Positions 30,991 to 43,559 of a DNA stretch of 64,000 nt are shown piece by piece. The first letter of the stretch is position 1, and the number at the start of each line of letters is the position of its first letter. Source of the stretch: Leptobrachium leishanense (lineage: Eukaryota; Chordata; Amphibia; Anura; Megophryidae). The notes beneath the pieces were generated by a model. It worked only from the letters and a program-made list of their open reading frames with translations, did not search any database and had not been told where the DNA came from. Location: contig CM019069.1 in NCBI GenBank assembly GCA_009667805.1, positions 51,768,422 through 51,832,421 of the forward strand, written 5' to 3'. The position numbers and the translations under genes are program-made.

Positions 30991-32222
30991 AATTTGTCAT
31001 TTGTTTGATGTATCATTCATGGGCAGACACAGAATAAAAATATAAAATAAAACATAAATCCAATGTATATATAATGAGAGAGCGAAGATTATAATGATAG
31101 CCTGACAGAAAGTCAACCAGTGTGGCAGAACCACAATATCAGGTGGTCCTTCTATATATGTGGCTCATTATTTCTTTTTTTTAAGAGAAGTATCAACTGC
31201 ATACCGTTTATTGCCTTTTCACCAGCTTCTGTACCGTGTAACTTAGATAATGTAATGGGTTAGCCTATTAACTCATAGTATTTCCAGTATAGTCTGCCAA
31301 GCTCCCCATGTGATAAAGAAAATATAGAATATATCAGGACAAGTGGTCTTAGCTAGTGCGTATAAGTGGACAGGGGACATACAGGAAATAGAACACCATT
31401 TTTCTTAAATTAACTGACAGGAAATGACACACAGCAAGCCTTATGTATCTGTGCTCTGTTGGGGAAAGCACGGAGAACGCGAGATCAGCAGAGAGAGGGA
31501 AAGAAAGGGTGAGCTCAACAAAGTTCTTCCTATACGCCGAGTGGTGCCAGATCTCAGTAGGTGAGAATGATGAGATTATAAAGCATTTCCTGTGTGTGTT
31601 TTTCATTAGCCTGGTTTTTGGTTTTTTTCCAAGTGCTGTGGAAACAGAACAGAAGCCCCGACTTCAGCCAGGAGGCAACGGTCTACTCCGATGGGAATAA
31701 CAGCTGCGCAAATAGGAGGGAAAACCTCACAAGGATTGTTTCCAACACCTTCCTAATGGAAATAATGATTTGCAAAGCCCAACTTATACCTTTGCCACAT
31801 AATTAGTCGTCAAAATAGCTCAAGATGAAATACATCGCTTTCAGCTCCCAAATCTGTGAAATCCACAAAGACCTTAATGTTCCACTATGTCTTCTGATCG
31901 GGGAAGTACACGATTATAAAATGGGCAACATTGGTTGTAGATTAAAATTGCATTTGAATCAGTCAGCACTTAATATTCACTCCTTTAATACATTTTAATG
32001 GCTATTCCCGTTAGACGCTATATTTTTCTTTCCCATGGAATATAACTGAAATCACTGAGATCTTGTAAAAGTATGTGTAACAGCCCAGCCACACTCATTC
32101 TACACAGGAGCATTCATCTGCAGTCATGGCTACATTTGTGTGCATTGATTTCTAATAAGAACATAAAAACAGTATGGAAAATACTTTAAGGAACATTCTA
32201 CCTCTTCACCCACACGCCATTA
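30991..32222. other. unassigned A/T-rich DNA
   Basis: No gene or element recognised. Confidence 0.5.
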
Positions 32223-32667
32223 TTAATCCCTACACTACCGAGATAACTCAGGACTTCGAAGGCATCATCAAGTCCAGGTATCGAGCTATCTCGATCTCCA
32301 GCTCTGAAGGACAAAAACAAATGAATGTCGTTTGCTTTTTGGCTGCAGAAGGTGCCCCCAAAGTTTTAGCCCTGTGGTCATAATGCCTGAGGTGCTAAAA
32401 CTGTTTAAAATTGGCTGAGGAATGCTCTGACATATCGGGCTTTCAGCAGCTGATACAGGGAACGACGAGTTGCAGGTCAAACTGCTGTAACTCAATTAGG
32501 CCAGTAGATGGTGCCACCTGTCTGCCAAATAGGTTATTACAGTAAGAAATACACTGGGAATATTCCCAAATATTTCTTACTGACTATTCAATTAAAATAG
32601 GTTCTTCAAAAAAACACTGGTTCCTGACAATGTTTTTTTGGAAAATCACTTGCTAGTGAACGGGTTA
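32223..32667 (-). mobile_element. TTAA-type MITE (CCCCTTCACTACC family), inverted
   Basis: TTAA at 32223-32226 and 32664-32667. The ends are TTAATCCCTACACTACCGAG and, inverted, TTAACCCGTTCACTAGCAAG. It shares CACTGGTTCCTGA, a microsatellite-free A/T arm, and the GATGGTGCCACCTGTCTGCC block with 21355-21812, read in the opposite direction. Confidence 0.85.
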
Positions 32668-33757
32668 ACGGAGAGTGCCTGAAAACATATCCTACCTTTC
32701 ACTCAGTGGTCTTCCTCAATGCTCTGAAGCAGCAGAAGCTGTTATGATAATTGGCACATGCATGCCACCAATCAGATGCCTCTGAGTGATTCTGCTTTGT
32801 AAACCGTGTGCAGAGTTGATCGGAACCCCAGAAGGCTGTCCTGTGGGGGCTGATTGACAGCCTTCTGGGACAGAGAGGAGACCTCCATTTTGGAAGGTTG
32901 TTACAGCTCCCAGGGACAGCTGGGACACTCAGCACACCATGTCCATTTAATTTCAATAATATACTCATGGTGTCTCCAGTGTGAATTAATGTCACACGCC
33001 TTGCACATATATCCAATGTTTTAATTTAATAAAGCTCCAGTTCCTTACCCTGGTGAGCAATGGAGAACCTATTGAAAAGAACACTTGCAATACTGCAATG
33101 AGATGCCCTTAAGGACTTGTTTTCGGATCTGAGTAGCTCATCTAGCTTCAGCACGCTTTGCATAAGGCTCTGTTCTGTAGCTACACCCTTGACACTTTAC
33201 TTTCTACCTCCTACCTAACAAACCCCCTCAACTAATACCAACTGTGGATTGCTAAATTTTTCTTTTTTCTAAAAGGTGCACTTGAATTTCCCACCTTATA
33301 AGATGTTTTGTAAGAACTTTCTGTCTGTAATTTTTTCACTTGCATTTATTGTTTTATTCATTAGCACTTTTTACTTTTAATATGGTTCCTTCCTACTTTG
33401 TGTTGAAAAGAACGATAAAGCTGTTGAAACGTAAATACAAAGATTACTGTTTATGGTTTGAGATGTGTTCAACATAAGAGGAGGTACATCTCCTTAAACT
33501 CCCATTAATTTCCTTTTATTCATTTACAATCTATAACAATAACTAGGTTTTGGGTCTATTTGACTCATTCTATATACAGTATGTTGGTCCCTGTGCGGAG
33601 CGCATTATACATAGTCATAGATAAAGGTTTGAATACATTGGTCTGTTACTTATGTAGGTATTATGGTTAAGTAGTGTGTTTTCACTTCACAATTTGCTTG
33701 GATAAAATGAATACTGATGGATACTGTAATATTATAAGATCATTCATTGTACATTTA
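32668..33757. other. unassigned DNA
   Basis: No feature recognised. GCTGTTGAAACG near 33420 resembles tails of frog retroelements, but not enough to annotate. Confidence 0.4.
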
Positions 33758-34532
33758 CAAGGTTATTCAAAGAAATTGCACCAGTTAATTTCCCCGTACA
33801 ATGCAATTTCGGAGCCATTCGGCTACTCATAAGCTGGCAATTTGCCAAATATTGGCTAATTGTCAGCGAAATATGGTGCCTGTTCGAAGGCAGTGAAATC
33901 CCCATAGAGAAGCAATTGTTAATCTATTCAAAGAACACCGAACAGCAGTGAAGTGTCATTGAAATGCACTGCTGTTCGTTGGTTTCATTCGACAGGTTTA
34001 TTCAGGTGAATTCTATAGGCTTCAATGTTAACAATATTTCCGTTTCTTATCCACTATCCATTAAACTGTTTATTATTTACATTTTTTGCAGCAAAAACAC
34101 AAATTTTTCTTTTTTTAGCATTTTTTCGGCAAAATGTTTTTCCCTGATTTTTTTTAAATAAACTTTTTTCGGACGCATTCGGTGGGTTTTCGGCGGCTTA
34201 TCAGATGGGATCCGATGTTTGCTGGCGAGTTCCAGGTGGCTTTTCGGATCGCATCCAATGTTTGCCGGCGGGTTCCAGGCGGCTTATCAGATGGGATCCG
34301 ATGTTTGCTGGCGAGTTCCAGGTGGCTTTTCGGATCGCATCCAATGTTTGCCGGCGGGTTCCAGGCGGCTTATCGGATCGGATCCGATAATTTTGGCGGG
34401 TTTTTTTCTGCGACGGATTTTGCCTGCAGTTCGGGGATTCACCGCAGGGTCAGGTAATTTGATTCCCCCAAAGTGTGGGGAACAAGAGAGCAACGAAAAG
34501 TAGGTGACATTTCGGTGCTTTCTGAAAATCCC
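33758..34532 (+). mobile_element. Harbinger-like element with 86-bp tandem repeat
   Basis: The left end CAAGGTTATTCAAAGAA and decayed right end CTGAAAATCCC are flanked by TTA on both sides (33755-33757, 34533-34535). It matches 14834-17866 in its outer arms (GGCAATTTGCCAAATATTGGC, ATTCGACAGGTTTA). It is non-coding. Confidence 0.7.
34192..34390 (+). repeat. 86-bp tandem repeat (2.3 copies, 43-bp half units)
   Basis: Units start GGCGGCTTATCAGATGGG at 34192, 34278 and (diverged) 34364. Each unit is two related 43-bp halves around GATCCGATGTTTGCTGGCG and CATCCAATGTTTGCCGGCG. Confidence 0.9.
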
Positions 34533-34535
34533 TTA

Positions 34536-35666
34536 AGTTTGTAACCAGTATATAGGGAACATTTCTCCCTTGTTTGTGACCATTTGTTGTTGTGCCCTTA
34601 TTTTGTGCATTGTATGATGACAGCAAATATATATATCTGGTTGTGATTGATTTATTAATTGCCTATTGATAGGTGTGGAGGATTTATTTTATATATATTT
34701 TTGTAGGAATAAAAGTTATATTTTATGTTTATACGAAGGCTGTGCTCCTCTGTCTTTTTGTTATGCCTATGTATTTGTGCAGACTTTAACAGGTCGGAAG
34801 CACCTTATGGTTAGGCTGTTTAATTAAAGTGTGCACCACACGGGCAATTCGTTCGAGAGATGTAAAATTTAAATGTGACATTTATTAAGGAACTTTGAGG
34901 AAAAGCGTTTTCAAACTCTTTCATTTGGAATATCCAAATGCAGTCACGGAAACACATTCTTATTGACAGTAATGCAGCACATTGTGTAACAATGTGTAAC
35001 TTTCTTTAAAAGAACAGAAGAATTCTTGGAAACTATCTTGGAAAATATCTTCCTGCTACTGTTTTTGATGTCATATCTCCTGAGAAATCTTCTGACGATT
35101 TCCTCAATTGTAGAAAACATATCTTCCTTATTTTCCCGTAACTCATAAATTGGGTAGATTCTTGGAAATATCTGTCATAGGAACACTCACATTGTGTTCT
35201 ACAATTCTCTGGGGTCTATTCGTCTGAGAGCTAATAACTTGAAAATCAACATGCCAAAATAATGTCTATATTAAAATGTACCCTCACCATTCCTGATATG
35301 CATGATATCCGAAACACATAAAAAAAGAAATCTTAATAGGACAGTCTAGGCACTGTGAAAACTCAATACAAACTGAATGGTCACAGTGACCCAAGTGTCC
35401 TATGTCTCCTCCTTCTCCAAAGGATCCTGAAGGGCTTATTCAGCCCTCCGAGTGCGCATTTTTGCTACTCCTGGAAAGGTGACAATCACTGATCATTGTG
35501 TGCTGATCTGGTTTCCAGGCAAAAGGACGCAAATGGAATGCAGTACATTCATTGCCAGTCAATAACGCTCAATGCATCTTTTTGTGATGCTATCTGTGGT
35601 TTCAATGGAAGCCTTGCCTGTAAGAGCTGGACCAGCACCGAGGACAGCACTGGATTAAGGGTGGTA
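34536..35666. other. unassigned A/T-rich DNA
   Basis: No gene or element recognised. Confidence 0.5.
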
Positions 35667-35669
35667 TTA

Positions 35670-35987
35670 GGCTCGTGTCAGACGAGCGCACTGCAGAGCG
35701 GAAGGAACGTCCGTGAGAGCGGACGTTCCTTCTACTCTCCGCTGCCGCTGAGTGCGCCCAGCTGTGCAAATCGCGATCCTTCTATGGAGGATCGCGCTTT
35801 GCAGCTCCGTTGACGCATTTTCTAGCGCATCAACGGATTTGTTCCCTAGATGGATGCTTGCTGCGCGTGCAGTTCGTGAGCGCGCACAAGCGTGTGGCCG
35901 ACGCCCGTCTCTGCATCACGCGGCTGCGACAGCCGCCGGTAAATGCGGGCGCACGGCCGCACTAGGTGCGCTCTTCTGACACGAGCC
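35670..35987. mobile_element. Harbinger-like MITE (GGCTCGTGTCAGA TIR), 318 bp
   Basis: TIR GGCTCGTGTCAGACGAGCGC against GGCTCGTGTCAGAAGAGCGC, flanked by TTA (35667-35669, 35988-35990). A strong stem GAAGGAACGTCCG ... CGGACGTTCCTTC lies near the left end. It is CpG-rich and non-coding. Confidence 0.88.
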
Positions 35988-36039
35988 TTATACTCACTCT
36001 AGGGGGATGCAGGGAGGGTCTGGATGGGCTAATGTTTAA

Positions 36040-36075
36040 CCCTTTCGTTCCCTCCTTCAGTGTTAACTTTAGAGC
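36040..36075 (+). other. lone TTAA-MITE-like terminus
   Basis: TTAACCCTTTCGTTCCCTCC looks like a piggyBac-type end, but no right end or matching interior was found. Confidence 0.3.
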
Positions 36076-36179
36076 ATCACTAGCAAAGTATTCTTCAAGA
36101 GAACGAAAGACTGGGAAATATTGCGAGTGGTAAACATAAATAATTATATTTCATATTTACAGGGTGCATTAAACATTTA

Positions 36180-36385
36180 GTATTCCTTGAGCGTTGTACG
36201 AAAGTCTTCCAGTTGAAGTGGTAAAGGCTAAAACAGTGATTGAATTTAAGCAGGCACGGGATAGGCATAAGGCTATCCTAAACAAAAGATAAATCCAGGT
36301 AAAGTATCCATGTAATTGGGCAGACTAGATGGGCCGAAAGGTTCTTATCTGCCGACATTTTTCTATGTTTCTATAATTATAATAA
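36180..36385 (+). mobile_element. CR1/L2-type LINE 3' end fragment
   Basis: The last ORF2 codons (AKTVIEFKQARDRHKAILN then stop) precede a 3' UTR with GGGCAGACTAGATGGGCCGA, GGTTCTTATCTGCCGAC and the tail TTCTATGTTTCTAT. It is 5'-truncated, as is usual, and is a different family from the CR1 at 8178-11392. Confidence 0.8.
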
Positions 36386-38131
36386 TTGCAGAATCATCAT
36401 CTTCTGTAGTCTATACACATAGTAAGAATTTTACTGTTTTGTTTTTTTACCTAGAAGGCACTTTAGGACTAAATAATAATGATATAGATGTATATTCAGG
36501 CTTATAGTAATATAAACACTGCTACACATGTATGGACACAAGCTGAAGAAGTATTACATTTCTGAAGGACATACAACTATTTTTTCAGATCTCTTATTTA
36601 CTCTTATTTAAATGTTGCATCATGGGATAAATCTACAAATTGGAAACCAGAGATAAAAACCAAACTTTATTTTTTCTTTTCACATGCAATTACTTCATAC
36701 AAAGAAAAAAAAAGTGGCACGTCTTTTATAAAGAGGTTTTGTTTGTAATGCACAAATAATCTAATTACAGCTTATGCAAGTGGTAGTGTCCCTTTAATAA
36801 TACCAGAAAAGAAAACTTACTGAACAGCATCAATAAATAATAATGGCTACTTAGACATATAAGCTTGGTTCCTAATGTGAGTGTATGGGTTCTCTTATGA
36901 GGGGTATATACAGTATGTTATAATACTATGTACAAGCTTGCTTATTGTTGGTTTCTTACGCTGCATTATTGGCTTTTTAGTTCAGTTTTAACCTTAATTT
37001 TGTTCTTGTTATATTTGTTTAAAGGACAGGTGTGCCTAAAATAAACAAAATACTTAATTCTAATGCAGCTTCTTCTACAGCTCCCTGGTACGAGAGGAAA
37101 TAGCTCACAGGATTATTTTACATGTTGATCATTTTTACGATATTGTTTTCTCTGTCATTCTGAAATCAGCTTTGATTTGACAAGGCAATTACTGCAACAC
37201 GGAGCTTAAAAGTGCATGCAAGAAAATAAGCCGTGATATAATGTGCTTGCAACTAGTATACTGTAAAGCTAAAAAGTTCTTCCATATGAATATACCTTTT
37301 ACTGCATGTTTAATTTTAAGCATTGTTCTTTACAAAATCTTTCACTCAGCTCTCCTATGCCTGCATGAATATGCATAAGCAGTCTATTGTCTCTTTTAAT
37401 TACGGCGGGGGGGGGGGATTGCTATTAGTGTTCCAAAAGACATCTTTGCCAAAATCACATATTTAATATGTAATTGTTTTTCCCTAATCAGACTCTCGAA
37501 ATTTATTCTGCTGAATGTAAAGTCTTCGAGCTTCAGGCTAGGTAATTTCTATTTGATATAATAAAAACCTGTTTATTTTGCAGAGCACGTGATGGAAGAT
37601 TCACACGACAAGATGACAGGCTTGGCACTGCAATTCACCTATCAATCGTTGACAGCGGGTAATATACTGCATGCATATAATTAGCAAGAGGTGATACCAA
37701 ATTAAAACACACACCTAAAGTATCTTTTTCACATATGCATCTACTGATTTTTAAGTCGATGATAAAAAGGAAGAAAACAAACCTTACACCGAGACAGAGA
37801 AACGGTCTCAAGTTCCAACGGAACACAACGAATTGGAAACTGTTTAATGAAAGGTATAATTCATCTGCTGTCCATAACATACAGTATTCAAATGCAAAAT
37901 CATATAATGTGTGATGTAAATCACTGTGTGTTTTCTTAAAGTTTATTTCCATTCTTAGTCATGAAAAACATGGCTTTGTTTTAATCATAGGAGGAGGCTC
38001 TCTTTCCTGAAAGTATCCGTTAAGTATGTTGTTAAAACTAGAATAGGCTTATAAGCAACAGACACATGCAAGTGCAGCTAAATAAAAGGGAGAAAGCCAT
38101 AATGAGATTTGTAGTGATTACTTCATATAGT
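36386..38131. other. unassigned A/T-rich DNA
   Basis: A G-run lies at 37407-37415. No gene or element recognised. Confidence 0.5.
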
Positions 38132-38508
38132 TTCACCCCTTCACTACCAAATGATTTTCCATAAAACCACTGGCAGGTGCCAGTGGCTTTTTGAGAATTC
38201 ACTTTTCATTAATCATACATTAAAAAATCATTAGGAATATTCACAATGTATTTTTTACTTTATTAGCCATATTTGACAGGCAGACGTCGCCATCTGCTGG
38301 CTAAAAAAATGCTATTGCAGCTGGGATTTCATACTGAATCAGCTGGGGATCCATGTTTTAAAAGGTCCTAGCTGTTCAAACTGTTGCAGCACCTAGGTTG
38401 TCATGTTTAAGGTGCTAAAATGTTTGGGGCACATTCTGGAGCCCATTTGCAATGAATGAAGTTACTCTGCGTTGCTCCAGAATAAAACCAAATCTAATAT
38501 ACTCTATA
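38132..38508 (+). mobile_element. TTAA-type MITE (CCCCTTCACTACC family), 3'-truncated
   Basis: The left end CACCCCTTCACTACCAAATG follows a decayed TTCA. The GACAGGCAGACGTCGCCATC and GTTGCTCCAGAATAA blocks match 21355 and 46046. The right TTAA end is absent. Confidence 0.75.
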
Positions 38509-38772
38509 TTGCGGCACCAGCAGTGTCGCAGAAGATTCTGGAATTCTACTGTTATTTGTAATTTTGGTGCGAGAGGGGGAGCACGACAGAGGAGCTGTGA
38601 GGCTTGTGCTACAGCAGTACCAGTTTATTACACTGTCTGTGCACTGCTTTCTGAGGGACATAGTATACAGAGCCACGTGTCTCTCACTGGCTCTGTGCTT
38701 CATGTTAGAAGCTGGAACAGCACAGTGTGTCCCAGCACATCCCTCAATGGTTCTGTAGTCCACAGAGGAGCA

Positions 38773-38860
38773 CCGAAGTCAGGGCTGCCATCAGAAATCT
38801 TACAGCCCCTTACTGAACAAGTTGTCAGGGCCCCCTTCCCTATTTCAGTAAATTAATTTA
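38773..38860 (+). mobile_element. possible hAT-like terminus (CAGGGCTGCCATCAGAAAT)
   Basis: CAGGGCTGCCATCAG starts a stretch with GGGCCCCC. It looks like a hAT end, but no partner end is visible. Confidence 0.35.
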
Positions 38861-38989
38861 TTGGTATCTTGGTGGCCGGTACAGGGTAGCATGGAGGGTC
38901 CCTTACATCTGTGGCACTTAAACAAGCTGTACAGAGATTGGTAAGGGCAAGGGTCCTTTTTCGGAATGAAACGAAATGCACATATCTAA

Positions 38990-39165
38990 TGGGCATCATT
39001 AATAAACGGAACCACCGATATCCAGATTCATAAATATCATTGATAAAAATATTCACTGCTGCCTGGTTACATGGGTATCATTAATAATTACATTCACTGC
39101 TTCCTGGATACATGGGTACCATTAATAAATACATTCACTGCCCATGGATACATAGATATCATTAA
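38990..39165 (+). repeat. ~48-bp tandem repeat, 3-4 degenerate copies
   Basis: Units contain ATCATTAATAA, ATTCACTGC and TGGATACATGGGTA in that order, with small indels. Confidence 0.7.
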
Positions 39166-39568
39166 CCCCAATAAGGACCACTGACATACATAGTACTTCC
39201 TGGGGAAAATTCCCCTTAAGGACCAAGGACGTACTATGTACGTCATGGTCCTTTAATCCCCCTCCCTACCTATACTCACCTCTCTGGTCCAACGTCAGTC
39301 TGGCTGCTTTGAAGACGCCCAATGGTTTTATGGGCCCCAGCACGATGACGTCATTTTTAGACACCCGGAACGATGATGTCATTTTTAGACACCCCCTGGC
39401 ACCTGCAGGGGAGAACCTGAAAGGGGAAGGGGTGGGGTCCTTTGGACTCCTCTCCCTCCTGAATGGCTGCACATTAAAAAAGGCACCGCTGGAGAGGGCA
39501 GAGTCTGCCCTTTCCAGCAGTGCTTCTCTTTAACCCCTTAGTTGCCGGATCGCGATCCACTCTCGGAG
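39162..39568 (+). mobile_element. TTAA-type MITE, related to 6811/19455, 3'-truncated
   Basis: Starts TTAACCCCAATAAGGACC. An inverted pair (GGACCACTGACATACATAGTA with TACTATGTACGTCATGGTCC), GCACCTGCAGGGGAGAACCT and CCTTTCCAGCAGTGCTTCTC parallel the left half of the larger MITEs. It breaks off after CCGGATCGCGATCC. No right end. Confidence 0.6.
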
Positions 39569-41216
39569 GTGCATTTCTGTGAACAATATGAAAACCACAT
39601 GTTCTGGAGAGCTGTTGTATCTTCACACTGATACAGTTTGGCAAATATTCCAAAATATTTTTGCACAAAAGTTGCAATTTTTTTGTACAGTTAACTTAAG
39701 AAGAGGTGATATAGTTTGCAAGTGGACATTCGAGAATGAAAAAAAATGGAAGGCGTCATACCTATTTTCCTGCAAATATTCACTTCCTATTGATCTCCCT
39801 TTAGCTGAGGCGTAGGTGATGTTTGCAAATTAAGTACATGTTTAATTAAGGAATATTCAAATCACCTTCTCATCTAACTACACAAGGCACGACGATCAGA
39901 TGGGCATCATGATATATATTCTCTACGATCAATTCTAATAAGCGCAAACTTTCCTGAATACGTTTCAGATATATCTTGACATTTTAAAATATGTCCTTTT
40001 CCGTTCGGCAGACTAAACCCAGGCCGTTCAGTCCTATATCACTGTCACGGTGGTATTAGAACAGATGGCTGCTTCATCGCAAAATCAAGAATTAGGATAA
40101 TTTATGCTGTTCACTCTTACAAGAATGTAGATATGAGAAGAGCTGGTAATATGCACACAGAACATGAAGTCATATATATCCCTCACATATTGATTAAAAA
40201 AAAGTTTTTATCAACTTCAAAAAAGGATTTTTAAGAACAATTACAGTATATATTTTTATAGTTAGGGAAAAATCGGTTTCTGGATTTTTATGGATAAGGG
40301 AATTCCCAGTGGAGGCCCATTCACAGCAGAGACTGAGGCAGGTCAACAGTAATTGTTACAAATAATAATGATGGCTATAAAAACATTGGAAGTGGTAAAA
40401 ACCGATGTTTTGGAGGGGGGGGGGGTTTGAGGAGGAGGAATGGTTAACTTGAATGTTTTTATTCAAAAAGACTGATAAACATACACTCGTAGAAGATAAC
40501 ACGGTATTGCAAGGCTTTCTTCCATGGTTACTGTCCTTCCTTATGATGACTGCCTGAAGAAGAAGTGAAGAGCATGTCAACAGGGATGAAATAAGACCAC
40601 CCAAAGCACTGGGCAAAAATTAGGAATGGGCCTTTCACTTAATTCCAACATGGCCTGAAAATGCCCCTCTCCCATCCAAACAAACCCCCTAGGCCCTTCC
40701 TCATCTGTGATCCTTAGCAATAATGACCTTGCATACAGAGAGGGAGATGAAAAAGAGCAAGAAGCAAACACAGAATGAGAGGGAGAGAAAGAAACAGAAT
40801 CGGGAAGACACAGAGAAACTCATACAGAGAGAGAGTGTGATAAAAAGACACAGACACAGACATACAGAGGAAAATACAACACAGAATTGAGTAAAATTCA
40901 GATATTAGGTGGCAGCAATCCCTCTCCTAAAGATGTCTTATTATGGCGGCCAACACCTACCAGCAAAGGCCAAGTCCAGACAACAATCGTCAGAAGAAAG
41001 ATGCGGGCACTTCACGGCTTCAGAAATAGGGCGATATTACTTGAGAAAGTTACTCTAAAAGGTGTATATTGTAAAGGCAAAACGATATAAGTTCATATAA
41101 AAAAAAATAGTGCGGCGGAAAAATAAGGCAAATGTATTGGGAACTTAAACCAAAACCACAAAAACTCATATAAACCAAAATAAAATATCCTCAGGGGCGC
41201 ACAGAGAGCATTAAAG
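39569..41216. other. unassigned DNA with purine-rich tract
   Basis: 40735-40870 is a GA-rich simple sequence and 40413-40425 has a G-run. No gene recognised. Confidence 0.5.
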
Positions 41217-41219
41217 TAA

Positions 41220-41644
41220 GGCTAGGGTCAGACTGAGGCAGTGCGAACGCGCGTGCAGCCGCACATAATCACGGCCATGCTAGCAGCAGATACCGGGCAA
41301 TGACGGCCAATATACGAAGTACGGTCGCACAAAGTGCGGCCGCGCAACGCAAGCGGCAAACAAACGCATTTTTTCGAGAACGTGAAACCACTAGTACTGA
41401 CGTACAGAGTGCGCTGCGTCTGCTAGCGGCGTGTGTGCGTGATTAGGAGACGTCAGACACTGCTAATGTCCGGCCAACATAACGTCCAGACACAAAAAGG
41501 GTTTTATTGATGATCCGTACAAAATCACGGATGAAACTGCGCATCGTATGACCGCTATCGCGTATTCCGTGAAAAAATACGTCCATTCGTTCGAACGCAC
41601 TTTTTCACGGACAACGTGAAAAATGCGTTAGTCTGACCCTAGCC
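41220..41644. mobile_element. Harbinger-like MITE (GGCTAGGGTCAGACT TIR), 425 bp
   Basis: TIR GGCTAGGGTCAGACTGAGGC against GGCTAGGGTCAGACTAACGC, flanked by TAA (41217-41219, 41645-41647). CpG-rich interior with GCGGCCGCGC and CACGG/CCGTG words. Non-coding. Confidence 0.9.
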
Positions 41645-41647
41645 TAA

Positions 41648-42221
41648 CACCATGCTATTCAGTCTAAGTAATGGATGACTGCTTTACTAAAGTACTTCTT
41701 ATAGAAGAATACTATAGAGCGTGAAAGAAAACAGGGTATGGTCCTGGGGGGCGTACAAAACCAGAGGGTGATCAGTCTTCAAAATGTACAAAACTAGAAT
41801 GGTCATTCTAGCAAACTAAAACCTCTGTGTTTTGTTGCACATGGAATTGTATAGAAACGAACGCAGGTGCCACCTTTTTATTCTAGTTACGTTATATACA
41901 TGAACTGGGTTGTTACTCCTGGTTGTTGCAGCCGCTCCGGTGAGTATGGGCGGGACGCCATTTTTCTGTATGTACAAAACTAGAATGGCTGCACTTCATT
42001 TTAAACAGGTATTTTTTCATAAGGGTGCTTCTGAGACCAAAGAACACAACATACCAAGTTCAGCGCACCTCACTTTGATATAGCTTAAAAGATTTTAAAA
42101 CACTCGACTTATACGTTGTAGGATATATTTTATATCCAAATCTCTTTCATTTATTCCTAAGTCAAGTGGTTTAAAAACTCTTTAAAATCTTGTTCAATGT
42201 TGAGAAGGAGGGGAAGAGAGA
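41648..42221. other. unassigned DNA
   Basis: TGTACAAAACTAGAATGG occurs twice (41783, 41970). An imperfect inverted repeat AAAGATTTTAAA ... TTTAAAATCTT spans 42088-42192. No gene recognised. Confidence 0.45.
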
Positions 42222-42349
42222 TTCAGCTTCAGTGGCGTAACTAGAAACCTGAGGGCCCCGGTGCAAGAATCCACGAAGGGCCCCCCCCAAAAAAATCTAT
42301 GTATTTTTACTTATTTTTCACTGCAAAATAAAACAAAGATAGTATTGCC

Positions 42350-42487
42350 TAGGGATGCACCGATACCACTTTTTTAAGACCGAGTACGAGTACCGATACT
42401 TTTTAAAAGTACTCACCGATACCGAGTACCGATACTTTTCTTTAATGTCATGTGACGCTTTCCAATAAGAACAGACCATATAAAAAT
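42350..42487 (+). mobile_element. hAT-like fragment (TAGGGATGCACCG) inside copy 2
   Basis: TAGGGATGCACCGATACCAC opens an insertion absent from copy 1 of the host element. It contains GAGTACCGATAC direct and inverted repeats. No second TIR is visible, so it is truncated. Confidence 0.6.
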
Positions 42488-43080
42488 GCCCCCAGCTCAC
42501 ATGTATATCCCCCCGATATATATATATTCATACTGCCCCAGCTCATGGATTTGCCCCAGCTCACGCATGGATATTGCCCCAGCTCACACATGGATATTGC
42601 CCCAGCTCACACATGGATTTGCCCCAGCTCACACATGGATTTGCCCCAGCTCATGGATATGCCCCCAGCTCACACATGGATATTGCCCCCCAGATTATGG
42701 ATTTGCCCCCCCAGCTCACACATGGTTATACCCCCCAGCTCACACATGGTTATGCCCCCCAGCTCACACATGGTTATGCCCCCCAGCTCATGGATATGCC
42801 CCCCAGCTCTCTCATGGATATGCCCCCCAGCTCTCTCATGGATATGCCCCCCAGCTCTCACATGGATATGCCCCCCAGCTCATGGGTATGCCCCCCAGCT
42901 CTCACATGGGTATGCCCCCCAGCTCATGGATATGCCCCCCAGCGAATGGATATGCACCCCCAGCTCTCACATGGGTATGCCCCCCAGCTCATGGATATGC
43001 CCCCCAGCTCATGGGTATAAGGGCCCCCAGCTCATGGGTATAAGGGCCCCCAGCTCATGGGTATAAGGGCCCCCAGCTCT
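42488..43080 (+). repeat. minisatellite of hAT copy 2
   Basis: 19-25-bp units built from CCCCAGCTCA, CACATGG and ATATGCC. The complement of the array in copy 1, but with different unit order and CATGGGTA variants. Long ORFs here are artefacts. Confidence 0.92.
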
Positions 43081-43559
43081 TACCTCTGCTGGCCCCAGGA
43101 TAGGACCCCAGGACAGGCTCCGCCGGCGTTGTTCTTCTCCTTGGCGAGCGGCCACTGGAAACATGCGTCTTGGCCGCTCGCCGGAAACCACCTGATCAGC
43201 GCAGAGGTCTCGCGAGAGGATCTTGTGCGCTGGTCAGGTGGTTCCTATCCCACGTGAGCGGCCAAGCTGCACGTCAGTGGCCGCTCGCAGGGAGAGGGAC
43301 GGCCAGCGCGCGGCTCCCAGATTCCGGCGCTGATTGCCGGAATCTGGCGGGCGGCGCCGGGCCCCCCTCCAGTGGCGGAATGCCAGGGCCCGGTCGCAAC
43401 TGCGACTGCTGCGACCCTGGTACTTCCGCCACTGTTCAGCTTATATTAGGGGAAAAAAAGCAGTAACTGCTGGGCATTCAACTAAAAATGTAATGAGTAT
43501 CTGAGTCTGCCTCTTCATAAATCAGTGGTAAGATGCACCTTGAATATATTGTGCAATTT

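Larger units (their letters stand above)
42230..43434 (+). mobile_element. hAT-like non-autonomous element with minisatellite, copy 2
   Basis: The ends CAGTGGCGTAACTAG and, inverted, CAGTGGCGGAAGTACC are flanked by perfect 8-bp duplications TTCAGCTT (42222-42229, 43435-43442). It is the reverse orientation of 4980-6185. It carries its own tandem array (CAGCTCACACATGGATATGCC-type units, about 42488-43080) and the same GC-rich inverted repeat at 43130-43300. A foreign piece is inserted at 42350. Confidence 0.92.

Noticed and set aside
42452..43066. A 204-codon frame of PPAHGYA-type repeats
   Set aside because: Same cause: minisatellite of the second hAT copy.
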